Source: Neocallimastix lanati (nom. inval.)
Lineage: Eukaryota; Neocallimastigomycota; Neocallimastigomycetes; Neocallimastigales; Neocallimastigaceae
Assembly: GCA_016946835.1 (NCBI GenBank)
Contig: JACVTC010000037.1
Span: forward strand, 1,276,501 to 1,340,500
Length of the DNA: 64,000 bases
Reading direction: 5' to 3'
The position numbers and the translations under genes are program-made. Positions 1 through 11,429 of this stretch are shown here, piece after piece (position 1 is the first letter of the stretch; each line of letters begins with the position of its first letter). The notes beneath the pieces were generated by a model, which saw only the letters and a program-made list of their open reading frames with translations, was not told the DNA's origin and made no database searches.

Positions 1-691
1 TTTATTTTATTTTTTAAAAAAATTTTCCTTTCATTTCTTTTTTTTATTTTTCTTTTATTTTTATATCATTAATACAAATTGTTTTATTAATCATAGAATT
101 TTTATTTATGTTAAAATTTCTTATTAACTTTGATGAATTTATGTTTATAAATTTATTATTATATATATAATCATTCTTTTTATTGACAAAATATTATATC
201 ATTTGAAGTCCTATATTGATATTATAATGAATTACAAGGATTTATATTATTTATAAAAATTTACTATTTTATTGAATCTGTATTTTATTCTATTTAATCT
301 GTATATATATATTTTAAAGTTTTGTTTCATTTTTATTAAAATAAGTATATTTTTAATAATTTACGAAAAAAGTATTTGAATATCAAAGTTTTATATTAAT
401 ATTATTTTTAAATTAAAATTAAACCATAAATTGATATACCAATTAGAAGAAAAAAAAAAAATGAAACTTTGATTAATGAAATTCAATTTACCTAAAATGT
501 ATTCCACTAAATATTATCAAATCATATCATATTTAATTTTTTATTAATAATATTCATTTATTTATTAATAATAGTTATTTATTTATTTATTTAATAATAA
601 ATTATTTATTAACATTTTTTGATATATTTTTTGATATATAATTATATAATTATATAATTATAATCATTATTTCAAATAGAAATATGAACTT

Positions 692-885
692 AAGTTTTTG
701 AGTTTCTTTTAATTATAATTCATTCTATTAAATTTTTGAGTTTCTTTTAATTATAATTCATTCTATTAAATTTTTGAGTTTCTTTTAATTATAATTCATT
801 CTATTAAATTTTTGAGTTTCTTTTAATTATAATTCATTCTATTAAATTTTTGAGTTTCTTTTAATTATAATTCATTCTATTAAAT
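692..885. repeat. 38-bp minisatellite, five copies
   Basis: Five consecutive near-identical units, each containing the string tttttgagtttcttttaatt. The g of the gag triplet recurs at 700, 738, 776, 814 and 852, giving an exact period of 38. No coding role is apparent. Confidence 0.95.
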
Positions 886-1428
886 AATACTTTCGTTATC
901 AAATAAATTTTTTATTTTAATTTTTCTTTATATTAATAAAATAAAATAAAGAAATTCTATATATAATTTATTTTTTTAATTTTATTTTTGCTTAAAATAA
1001 AAGACAAATTACTATCTTAATAGTACTTTTAGCATATATATAATTTTGTAATGTAATTAATATTTGAAAAATTAGAAAATTTTCACAATATTTCTACTTT
1101 TCTACTAATCTTTTTATTATTTCGACATGTCTTTTTTTTTTTTTTTTTTAATTTTTTATAAATATATATATAAAGTATATAAATATTATTATATATAATA
1201 ATATTTATAAGGTTATAATATTAATTTTAATTTTTAAAAACAATATTTCAGTTCTGTTCCTTCAAAAGAATAACAAAATTTTATATAATAATTTTATAAA
1301 AATTAGATTTTCATAAATATACAGAAGAAAAAGAAAAAAAAAAAAAAAGTTTTGGATTTTTTTTTTTTAAAAACAAAATAGATAATATAAATAATGTATG
1401 AATTGATTAAAATAATTATTAATGCTAT

Positions 1429-1466
<38 letters not shown>

Positions 1467-1703
1467 ATATAACTACTACTATAGATACTAATATTATTTA
1501 TTAAATATTTCGATTGCATTGAATTTTTATTTATTTATTTATAATTTCTTAATTTCTTTTTTTAGTTATTTATTAGTTAATTTGGAAAAATATAGAACTT
1601 ATTTAAGTTGATTTTTACATAAATATTTAGGATTTATAAACTTTGTAATTTAAATTTATAATTAAATAATAGAAAAGTTCTATTTATTATTTGATACTTT
1701 ATC

Positions 1704-1745
<42 letters not shown>

Positions 1746-2425
1746 CATAATCATAATCATAATAATATTAATAATAGGTCTAGTATAGTTTATAGTTTCT
1801 CTGAGACTATATACTTGATTAATAGCAATTAAAAACAAAACCCTACATTATTAAATGATATATATTCATATAGATTATAAATTTAATTTATATATATAAC
1901 AATTATGGTTTAATATTTTAAATACAATAATTTAATATTAAATTAATGTATTACATTATTGTAGTTAAAATATTAAACCATTCATAAATTTAATATGTAA
2001 TACATTTATATTTTAACAATTATAAATTTTTAATAATTACATAATATATTATATTGTTTATTATTAAAAATATGAATTTATATAAAATAGATTTAATTTT
2101 TTAATTTTTTTTATATATTAAAAAAAAAATTATTTTCACAGTATGTTCAGTCTTTTCAGTTATTAATAAATTTTTTGATTTTAAATCAAATAAATACTAA
2201 TCGATAAATAAATAAAAAAAAAAAGTTAAATAAAAAAATTTGTAATTATTATTTAATAGCAATCAATAGTATTACTATATTATTAATTATTATAATATTA
2301 TATATATGATACTTTATAAATAAAATTATAGTGATAATAAAAAAAAATTAAACATAATAAATTATTGTTATAATATAATAAAAAATCATAATGTATAATA
2401 AAAAATAATATATATTAATAAATAA

Positions 2426-2536
2426 TATTTAATAAATAATATTTAATAAATAATAAATAATATCTAATAAATAATAAATAATATCTAATAAATAATAAAT
2501 AATATCTAATAAATAATAAATAATATCTAATAAATA
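2426..2536. repeat. 21-bp minisatellite
   Basis: A unit of 21 bases containing atatctaataaataataaat is repeated in tandem about four times, preceded by shorter, more degenerate units with ttt in place of tct. It is pure A/T apart from one C per unit. Confidence 0.85.
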
Positions 2537-3059
2537 ATTTGTATAATAAAAATTAAAAATAGTAATTAATAATTTTTTATATAATATATTTTTATATTAA
2601 TTTTTTATGATTTAATTATCTATAAAAATTATTTTTATTAATAGAATATTAAAAAAAAAAAATCATTTCAATATATATAAAAAAAGGAAAACTATTCTAA
2701 ATTATTAAACTTTGATTATAGAAATAAACGGTATAAAAATATTTTAAATTAAAAAAAAAAAAAAATAAAATAAAAAAATTTTTTTAATTATATATATTAG
2801 CATTAATTATTAATATTAATATTTTATTAATTATAATTAAAAATAATATCAAATAATTTTTTTAAAATAATTATTACTTTTATTTATTATTCAATATTCT
2901 TAGTTAATATAATAATTTTAAATAATGGAATGCATAATATCAAAAAAAATTATGGTATATTGAATTATATAAATTTATTTCAAAAATAAAAATAATAAAA
3001 AAATTATGCAAATAATATTTGTAAAATATTATAATCAGTATTGCTATGTTATAATTAGA

Positions 3060-3084
3060 TTTAGTAGAACAATGTTCTACTAAA
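3060..3084. repeat. Perfect 12-bp-arm palindrome
   Basis: The arm tttagtagaaca is followed, after a single A, by its exact reverse complement. It sits immediately 5' of the 301-bp tandem duplication and could have promoted it, though that is inference. Confidence 0.9.
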
Positions 3085-3093
3085 TTTAATTAA

Positions 3094-3700
3094 AATTTTA
3101 AAATTTTTTTTATTGCACAAATCTAATTATAATTTTTAAATAATATTTTTATATTATACTAAATCTAATTTTAAAATTTTTTTATTTATTTTCTATATAT
3201 TATTTATACTAATTTAACAAAAATAATTATTCATTATTTTTTTTTTTTAATTTAAAAATGATAAATTAAAAAAGTACAAAATATGAATGCTTTATTGTGT
3301 ACTCTAATGATATAAAACTATTTTATATAAGAAATAGTTAAATCTAAAAATTAAATATTAGAAAATTAATAGTTTTACCGTTATTTTAATTTATAATTTT
3401 AAAATTTTTTTTATTGCACAAATCTAATTATAATTTTTAAATAATATTTTTATATTATACTAAATCTAATTTTAAAATTTTTTTATTTATTTTCTATATA
3501 TTATTTATACTAATTTAACAAAAATAATTATTCATTATTTTTTTTTTTTAATTTAAAAATGATAAATTAAAAAAGTACAAAATATGAATGCTTTATTGTG
3601 TACTCTAATGATATAAAACTATTTTATATAAGAAATAGTTAAATCTAAAAATTAAATATTAGAAAATTAATAGTTTTACCGTTATTTTAATTTATAATTT
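3094..3700. repeat. 301-bp perfect tandem duplication
   Basis: A 301-base unit occurs twice in direct succession. For example attgcacaa is at 3112 and 3413, and the block tagttttaccgttatttt recurs at the end of each copy. I found no difference between the copies when reading them side by side, including the length of the 12-T run. It is either a very recent duplication or an assembly artefact. Confidence 0.9.
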
Positions 3701-4774
3701 AATTTATTATTAACTTTAATTATTATTAAAACTGATTATTGGCATTTTGCTTATTATCTTCTGTGTTACACAATTTTTTTTATATTTTTATATACTCTTT
3801 TCGGAATCTCCTTAATATCATCCGTAATTAGAAATAGAGATAAAGAATATATTAAATATATATAAAATAAATAAATTACAAAATAATTTAAAATTTAATT
3901 ATTTAAATAATATTATTTAATATTCTAATTTAATATTTATGTTGAATTACTATTAATAATTAATTAAAAAAAAAATTAATAGAATATTATATATTGTTTT
4001 TTTTTATTTTTTTTTTTTTTTTTTATAATTTAATATATTATTATTATTTAAATATTAATATAAGATTGTAGGTTAATATATTGATATATATATTTATTTT
4101 ATAAAATTTTAATATATTATTTAGTATTATAAAAAATTAATATTAATTTCTAAATCAATTAATTTTATACCTTTTTTTTCTTTTATTATTATTATTATAA
4201 CAATGATTTTACCCATAATATATGAATTTTATTTATTATTTATGCTTTTTTTTTTTTATTTTTTTTTTTTTTTTTTTTTTTTTTTGTTACACCACTTAAA
4301 CAACTTTAAATATGAATTAATAAGTTTTTATTGATAGATTATGAACTATTTTTTATTAAATCAAATGGAATAATAATATATAACTTATTTAATTAAGTTT
4401 ATATATTAAGGGAACTAAATAAAAAATTAAAATTAAAAAATTTTATGTATTAAATAATTAATAATTTGGTGTAACAAGACAACTATACTTGTTACATTAG
4501 TATTTCTATTAATTGGATTAAAGTTAAAATTATAAAAATAACAAATTTTCATCAAAAAAAAAAAAATTTTTTTTCAACCTTTATAAAAAAAAAAAAAAAA
4601 AAAAAAAAAATAAAATAAAATAAAGGGAAAAATTAATATAATCAATAGAATAAAATTTAAAATAATATTTATTCAATAATAATAAAAAAAAAAACAGTGT
4701 TAGATAAAAATTAATAGATTTTATCTAATATTATAAAAGAAAATAATATTCAATTAATAATAAAAAAAATAAAA

Positions 4775-7166
4775 ATGAAATTTAGTACTCTTAGTTTAGC
4801 TTTTTCAAGCTTAGTAGTTTTTGCTAATGGTATGATTTTAATATATCAAAAAAATTAATATAAATAATTAAATAAAAATATTAAAATTATAAATATTCAT
4901 ATAATTGTTTATATGTATATATTTAATACAAAAATTATTTAATTCTTAAAAAAAATGCTAAACTTAAATTTTAGCTGCAAATTGGAAATTTAATGTTGTT
5001 TCCATTAAGGACCCATCCTATAGTATGGGTTTAAAATACAATAACAAAGTTGTAAAAATGAAATCTGAAGTTTTTCCATGTAATTTTTATATAATCAATT
5101 AATTAATATTATACTATTTTATTATAATCTATTGAATTTTATTAATATAAATTAAAACCAATATATATATTACAATGAATTTTATGATTTAAATTATTTA
5201 GTATTTACAACTACTATAAAGTCAGGATCCAGTAAAGCTTATAAGTACGTTGTTTTGGATAAAAATGGAAAGGTTATTGAAGAAGAAAGTATTAAAAGAA
5301 CTTATACCTCTGAAACTCCTTCAATAAATGAAGTTTATAATAGGTAAATATAAAAAATAAATAAATATTATGAAAAAAATAAGAAGAAATATATATAAAA
5401 AAATTAAGTAGAAGAATAAAAAATATTAAAAAAAAATAAAAAAGAATTTTTATATATAAAATTAATTAATTTTAAATAATATTCATTAATAATTACGAAA
5501 TAATAGAAATAATAGAAAAATAACTCTTTCTTCACTTCCAAAAGTATATGACCCATTATTCGATGGTTATCAAGATAAAATGAAGGAATTTGATGATACT
5601 AAAATTTATTCTGTTTACGCTAAATGTGATGAAGATCAATATTCTTCTCTTAAATATTTACCATTTATTAATCCAAATAAAAAGAATGAAGGTTCTGCCA
5701 ATTGTACAGTTAATGTCATTACTCCTACTGAAGTTTTCCAAGCAAATGGTTCTCTTCAATTAATTGGTTTTGATAGTCGTAGATACAAGAAATTATCTTG
5801 GAAAATAAAGTTAGATAAGAAGATTTTTGGAAGAAAAACTCTTAAATTTAGAGCTAATGCTAATGATGTTTCATTTATGCGTGATAAATTATCTACTGAA
5901 TTATACAAATCTCTTGGTGTTCCAACCTACAGTAGTGCTTACACAAGAGTTACCATTAATAATGATGTTTACGGTTTATACAGTTTAGTTGATACTGTCG
6001 GTAAAAACTGGATTGCTGCTGCTATTCATGGTAATGATAAGGCTCGTGTAGGTTATAGTTACAAAACATATGCTGGTGCTGATCTTAAATATCGTGGAAC
6101 TACTAACAAAGATTGGAGTGTAGGAACTTATGAAATTGATGAAACTGATTCTAGTGATACTGAAGCTAAAGGTAATGATTGGTACAGACTTGCCGATTTC
6201 ACTAAATTATATGAGAATTGGGATGCCAAATATGGAAATGATCAATCTAGTGCTGCCGTTAAAGCTCTTGAAAAATTTTTCAATATTGAATCTCTTCTCA
6301 GACAAATGGTAATCGAATCTCTTACTTTTGCTTTTGATAACTTCTGGGCTAATAGTGGTAACTTTGCTCTTTATTACAATCCAGAACAAAATAAATATCA
6401 AATAAATCCATACGATTTCGATAGTTCTTTCTATGGTTTCAGAGAATCTCCTCGTTTCAGCAAAGATTATCTTGATGATCCAATGGATTGTATTGCTTGG
6501 GCCGATAATGCTCGTAACAACAATGATAACTACTTTATTAGCAGACTTTTCAAACATGATCTTATCAAGAACAGATACAATAAAATTATGTCTGATACAC
6601 TTAGTAAGCTCTTCAATGTTGAAGCTATATCTCCTTTCATCGATTCTGTATCAAATTTAATTATAGAAGATATTGAATGGAACTTTGGTTTAATTGATGA
6701 ACTTGATAACAAAATTCCAGGTTATGTTAACCACTACTCCCTTCAAAACTTTAAGGACAACACTAACTTTAAAAAGGTTGATTACAAGCCAAGTTTATAT
6801 CGTAATGAAGCTGAATACGGTCTTAAACAATGGATTAATCTTAGAGGTGAAGAATGTAAAAAGTATGTTAAGAAGGTTGGTGTTCAAGCTGAAGAAGATA
6901 TAAGTTTTGCTGAAGCTGAAGAAGAAGTTGCTGCTCCAGTTAAAACTACTACAACTACAACTGTTGCCCCAGTTAAAACTACTACCACTACTGTTGTTCC
7001 AGTTAAAACTACTACCACTACAACAGTTGTTCCAGTTAAAACTACTACTACCACTACCACTACTACAGTTGCACCAGTTAAAAATTCAAAAAAGGTTGTA
7101 ACTGTTAAGAAGAAGGTAGTTGTTAAGAAGACTAAAGTTGTTGTAAAATATGTTGGAAAAAATTAA
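4775..7166 (+). CDS. Secreted CotH-family protein with Thr-rich and Lys/Val-rich tail
   Basis: Four exons can be read in one frame: 4775-4829, 4975-5079, 5202-5343 and 5507-7166 (an alternative last acceptor starts exon 4 at 5516). Introns have GT..AG ends, and the product is about 653 residues. It starts MKFSTLSLAFSSLVVFANA, a clear signal peptide with a likely cut after ANA. The body matches the CotH kinase-like fold: an EVYNR segment at the exon 3/4 junction, then KKLSWKIKLDKK, the MRDKLSTELYKSLGVP block, INNDVYGLYSLVD, and an INPYDFDSSF block resembling the metal-binding Asp region. The C-terminus carries four APVKTTTT/VPVKTTTT repeats (probable O-glycosylated stalk) and a basic KKVVVKKTKVVVK end. 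Gut-fungal relatives often carry dockerins; none is visible here. Fungal CotH proteins are secreted or surface-bound, and kinase activity is known for bacterial CotH but not shown here. Confidence 0.9.
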
Positions 7167-7987
7167 AAAAAAAAAAAATAAGGGGAATAATAGAAAATTT
7201 AAAATATCAAAATGAATTAAATTTGTATTAAAAAAAAGAACTAAATAAAAATAAATTCATATTTTTATTTTATAAAATTTAATAGTAATTATAGATAGTT
7301 TTAATAATATATTAAAAAGTTTTTTTATAAAAAAAAAATTTATTTATAATTTATATATCAAATAAATTAAAGTATAGATTCAAATAACATTTAAAATATA
7401 ATTTTATTAAAAAAATAATAATAATTATAATAAAATTAAAATTATAAACAAAAAACACTAAAAAAAAAAAAAAAAATAAATAAATAAAAAATAATTATTT
7501 ATTTTTTTGATATAATTTATAATAATATTTTATAAAATAATTATAAAATAATTAAAATTATAGAAATTAAAAATATAATTTATATAGAAAAATTTTTTCA
7601 ATAATTTGTGTTTGTGTTTAATTTCGTTTAATATATATAAATATAATGAAATAAAAAAAATTGAAATTAAATAATACAAATATAATTGAAAAAGTTTTAG
7701 TTAAAAAATTAAAAAATAATAAAAAATAATAAAAAATAATAAAAAATCATAAAAAATAGAAGTCAAAATATAAAATAAAATAGTTTAAAAAAAAATAATA
7801 ATAAATAAAAAAAAGTTAAATAAAACAAAAAAATCAAATAGATATGTTCAATTATTAATTTTATTTCTATCTTTTTTATTTATTATTTTTATTTCTTTTT
7901 AATTTATTTATTTATTTATTTATTATTATTACTATTATTATTTTTATTTACTACTACTATTATTATTATTATTATTATTATAATTAT
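7167..7987. other. Intergenic A/T region
   Basis: No gene was seen. It holds A/T sequence with a (aaaaaataat)-type run at about 7710-7750 and ATT/TTTA microsatellites at 7900-7980 that lead into the LINE target site. Confidence 0.6.
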
Positions 7988-8010
7988 TTATTAATTATTT
8001 TATTGTACTT
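7988..8010. repeat. 5' target-site duplication of the LINE
   Basis: These 23 bases, ending ttattgtactt, recur exactly at 10926-10948 on the far side of the LINE. Direct repeats of this length flanking an element with a simple-repeat tail are the normal footprint of target-primed reverse transcription. Confidence 0.8.
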
Positions 8011-8112
8011 TGTTCCTAAAAAAGAAACACAGCTTCTATTGTATCAATCCCTATGAAAGGTGACCTGTCAGATTGTAGTAATTATCGAGGTATTTCTCTT
8101 ATTAATCATTAA

Positions 8113-8303
8113 TTAAATGAAATTAGAATACATTTTACAATTATTTTATTTTATTTTATTTTATTTTATTTTGTGTTTTTTTTTTTTTTTTTGTTTAGTT
8201 TTTTTATCTATCTTTTCTTTTTATTACATGTATTTTATCAAATATTTAATTAATATAGATGAAACAAGTTTGCTGCGGTTAAAAAAAAAAAAAAAAAAAA
8301 AAA
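8113..8303 (+). mobile_element. Nested retroposed insert with poly(A) in the LINE RT
   Basis: The RT reading frame is interrupted between ISLINH (ending 8112) and the continuation SLIIVGLKIISKIIT (from about 8305). The intruding ~190 bases end in a short non-A/T stretch, acaagtttgctgcggtt, followed by a run of about 22 A. The sequence before and after it is similar (tctcttattaat / ctctcattattg), as expected for a short imperfect target duplication. This is inferred to be a short retroposon or processed RNA insertion; the source is unknown. Confidence 0.5.
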
Positions 8304-9650
8304 CTCTCATTATTGTTGGACTGAAAATCATTTCAAAAATTATAACAGATAGAATATCTACTTACGCACTTACAGACAATTTAATTAGACCTCAACAATT
8401 TGGTATTCGCAACTGTGAAGAATGAATTAGTTTATTCATTTCCGTTAGAGAAATTTGCCAAAGAAGAAAATTTCAAGTAAAATTCACATATTTAGTCTTT
8501 TTAGATCTTAAAAAAGCTTATGATTCAGTTCCTATTTTTAACCCTCTTACTAAATTATATCATTATGGAGTACGTGGCAAATGTTTTGATTTTCTTTGTA
8601 ATTTATATACTTCATCTAAAACCCGTGCTAGATTTGCTTCAATGTTATCAAATGAATTTCCTATTAAAAGAGGTGTTCGTCAAAGTTACCCATTATCTCT
8701 AATCTTATTCAATTTATTCATCAATGATATACTAAATAATTGTGAAAAGTATGGTGTTAGTATTGGAAGAAAAAAGTGTTCATTGCTCAGAGTGCAAAAA
8801 ATTTAGAAAAATTATTAAAAAAGGTATATAAATGGGCTAATTTAAATGAAATGACTTTTGGTTATTGAAATATGTGCAACTATGGTTATAAAACTAATGA
8901 ACTTCCAATCTCCTCCAAACAATAGTGACTCAACTTTCTATTTAGGAATGAATGCTATTCCAAAAGTTTCTAGTTATGTTTATCTGGTATTCCTTTTTCA
9001 GATGATCTCTTATTAGAACACATTATGTCTCACATGCATTTTAAAATTAGAAAATCCCTTTTTTCATTTACACCTTTCTTTCCAAATAAACTTATTCCTA
9101 TTGTATACAAGAAAAAAGTTCTTCAATCCTTTGTTATTAGTAAAGTTTATTTATTATTCTCCCCTACTTGGTTAAAACAAATCTAGAACGGCTAGAATTC
9201 AAAAATTAATTAATACTGCTCTATTTTAGTGTATCGGTTCCTTCTCTAAAAATGGTAAAACAAATTCAGAAAACAACGACCATATTAGACATAATTCTAT
9301 TATGAGTACTTATGCTTTATCTCGAGATCTAAGCATCCCTCCTATTGCTGGTGTCTGCGTAGCCTTGTAGATTAAATCATTTGCAAAATGGAGTAAATCA
9401 AACTGTATTATAAAGGATCTTATTAAATCTATTCCCAAAATGCCTTATTATTCCTGGACTTAAAGAATTTAGAACTTTATACAAAAAATTATAAAAAAAT
9501 ATAAATGTGTAAAATATGACGATATTTTAGAACATTACTGGAAATCAGTTTCCAAATTTCAAGGTATTAAAGGTCAAAACTACTGTAGTAACAAGTTCTC
9601 AAACAATAAAGCTATTATTATGCTTAGCTTAAAATATCCCCAATTCAACT

Positions 9651-10367
9651 TTGGGTTTTCGTGGATTATACGTTTACGCTATGGTTATAAATAAAATACT
9701 ACTATTACTAATTAGAATGGGTAGAGTTTCAGAAGATTGTTCCAAGTCTTGCCCCTGTTGTGGCGAAGATAAACAATCTTTTGAACATTGGATTTTTAAA
9801 TGCGATGCCCTTGCATCTTTTAGATGGAATTCTTTAAATTTCATCGATGATCTCTATGTTTTATTCCTTAGGAAGATTAGAGTGTTTAATCCTCTTTCTT
9901 CCTATGACTCTATTTCTAATTTTGAAGATTATATCAATCATTATATATACTTGTTCCTTCTTGGTGGAACTTTAGTTTTAAATGAGCTACATTTCGATAG
10001 TGGGGAACAGAGACAATTGAATGAACTACTTTTCAAAGGTTCATCTGAGTCACCTGTTCCAAAAATTGTGGGCTTGGCGGAATTCTTAACAAGGACAATA
10101 CCTATCATTAGTAGTTCGTTTGAGCTATTATTTGATAGGTATTGCAAAATACCAAACTTATCCAAGAGCGTCGACGTCGTACTGATAAGGCATAATGATA
10201 ATACAGGATCGTCATCTATTTCTACGAAGGACGAATCTTGCCCTAGTAGTTCAATAAATGATGAATCCGGGGAGAGTTTAGTGGACACCACACTATCTAT
10301 TTTAAAGATGTTACTTCTAAGTTTTATTTCTTTTTTATTTGTTAGGAAGGGAAAAATTCCCGCATAG
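9651..10367 (+). pseudogene. LINE C-terminal zinc-binding (zf-RVT-like) ORF remnant
   Basis: About 238 open codons remain in the 3' part of the LINE. The segment CPCCGEDKQSFEHWIFKC has the Cys-x2-Cys, His, Cys spacing of the zinc-binding domain that follows LINE reverse transcriptases. After it come an acidic/Ser-rich stretch and a hydrophobic end (MLLLSFISFLFVRK). There is no independent promoter or credible start; the nearby upstream frame is broken, so it is a relic rather than a gene. The same block occurs, broken, at 62925-63120 and 63590-63960. Confidence 0.75.
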
Positions 10368-10500
10368 TACAACTTGCCGAAATACATAGTATTTTTGAGC
10401 TTTTTTATTTTTTATTTTTTAAATTTGTTTATTTTAATTTCAAATGTACTTTTCACCTACATGTATATTTTAAAATAAAATTAATAAAGTTATGGTAGTG

Positions 10501-10518
10501 TATTCTCTTCCCTGTCTA
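10501..10518 (+). repeat. LINE 3'-terminal tag
   Basis: The string tattctcttccctgtcta followed by an A run ends the LINE here. The same tag recurs at 14681-14698 and, with two differences, at 63443-63460, each time followed by an A run. Confidence 0.7.
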
Positions 10519-10536
10519 TAAAAAAAAAATTCAATT

Positions 10537-10539
10537 TAC

Positions 10540-10597
<58 letters not shown>

Positions 10598-10606
10598 GCT
10601 ATTTTA

Positions 10607-10661
<55 letters not shown>

Positions 10662-10670
10662 TCTATTTCA

Positions 10671-10701
<31 letters not shown>

Positions 10702-10874
10702 GCTATTTCAATTTATTATTATTATTATTATTGCTATTTCAATTTATTATTATTATTATTATTATTATTGCTATTTCAATTTATTATTATTATTATTATT
10801 GCTATTTCAATTTATTATTATTATTATTATTATTGCTATTTCAATTTATTATTATTATTATTATTGCTATTGCA

Positions 10875-10921
<47 letters not shown>

Positions 10922-10922
10922 G
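10537..10922. repeat. Long interrupted (ATT)n tract
   Basis: Almost 400 bases of (ATT)n are interrupted at near-regular intervals by tgctatttcaattt or a close variant. The interruptions create a higher-order repeat of roughly 30-60 bases. It forms the tail of the LINE and was probably built by slippage and unequal exchange. Confidence 0.9.
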
Positions 10923-10925
10923 TAA

Positions 10926-10948
10926 TTATTAATTATTTTATTGTACTT
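10926..10948. repeat. 3' target-site duplication of the LINE
   Basis: This is an exact copy of 7988-8010. It lies directly after the (ATT)n tail and marks the downstream edge of the insertion. Confidence 0.8.
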
Positions 10949-11044
10949 AGTTAAACAATTTTATATTTTAAAAATTTAACATAATTACAATATCAATTAT
11001 TAATAGCTTCATTGAATTACTTTTGGATTGATATAGTAATATTA

Positions 11045-11084
<40 letters not shown>

Positions 11085-11120
11085 CACAACCAAGAAAGCT
11101 AATGTCGAACTGATATGCAT

Positions 11121-11231
11121 GGATCGTGCATTTTACAATCATGCATTTCGCAATGTGGCTTATAATAGTATTAAAATAAAGCCATTTTTAAGATATTTTA
11201 TACAATCATAAATAAATATATAAATAATAAT
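11121..11231 (+). repeat. Dispersed ~100-bp repeat, copy 1
   Basis: This copy contains gcatttcgcaatgtggctt, then aataaagccat, then a tail acaatcataaataaatat. The same order of blocks recurs at 31957-32060 and 56030-56118. The gtggctta and taaagccat blocks are inverted relative to each other and could fold. It is non-coding and MITE-like. Confidence 0.65.
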
Positions 11232-11429
11232 ATATTTTTCAATTTAATATTATTAAATAATTATTTCAAAAAAAACAATATATTCTATTAAGAAAGAATT
11301 ATAAAAAATTAATTTTACAGTTAAATATTAATAAATTATATATAAAAAAAAAAGAATATTTATTATTTATTTATTATTTATTTAATTATATTAAAAAAAT
11401 AAGCCACATATAAAAATACGCCACTTTGG
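11152..11429. repeat. Inverted gtggcttat ends, possible small TIR element
   Basis: The block aatgtggcttata (11152-11164) faces ataagccacatata (11399-11412), followed by tacgccactttgg (11417-11429). Similar aagtggcttat blocks bound sequences at 27098-27247 and at about 55953. This is a possible non-autonomous DNA element; no target duplication could be fixed in such A/T-rich sequence. Confidence 0.4.

Larger units (their letters stand above)
1..4774. other. Gene-free A/T-rich region
   Basis: No convincing gene was seen in this stretch on either strand. It consists of A/T-rich sequence with T runs (for example around 1131-1149, 1431-1465, 4251-4285), an A run at 4586-4610 and an (AAT)n tract at 1707-1745. 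Three tandem duplications are listed separately. A coding-like scrap on the minus strand at about 3757-3830 reads ITDDIKEIPKRVYKNIKKIV before a stop; it may be a remnant of a lost gene, but nothing around it supports that. Confidence 0.6.
8011..10925 (+). mobile_element. 5'-truncated, inactivated LINE (non-LTR) retrotransposon
   Basis: The element begins inside the reverse transcriptase (IPMKGDLSDCSNYRGISL at 8044-8103, a hallmark LINE RT segment) and continues through the catalytic block LDLKKAYDSVP (about 8503-8533) and the GVRQ..PLS.ILFNLFINDIL block (8671-8733). The DD-bearing motif expected next, near 8770-8800, is absent, and several frame changes and in-frame stops follow. Downstream pieces GTFYLGMN-like, SSYVYL and ALSRDLSIPPIAGV fit the connecting region. 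A zinc-knuckle domain remains open at 9651-10367. The 3' end is the tag tattctcttccctgtcta (10501-10518), an A run, and a long (ATT)n tract. A 23-bp duplication flanks it. It is dead as read. Confidence 0.85.

Noticed and set aside
3757-3830. Minus-strand scrap ITDDIKEIPKRVYKNIKKIV
   Set aside because: Too short, with no start, domain or neighbour support; kept only as a note in the regional entry.
4284-4476. Inverted ttgttacacca / tggtgtaacaa blocks about 180 bases apart
   Set aside because: Only about 11 bp match, with no repeat elsewhere; too weak to call an element.
6207-6557. 116-codon minus-strand frame inside the CotH gene
   Set aside because: Antisense shadow of a well-supported exon.
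9941-10387. 148-codon minus-strand frame
   Set aside because: Shadow of the LINE zinc-binding frame on the other strand.
10700-10954. Plus-strand open frames rich in Tyr, Ile and Leu
   Set aside because: They read the (ATT)n tail of the LINE in different frames.
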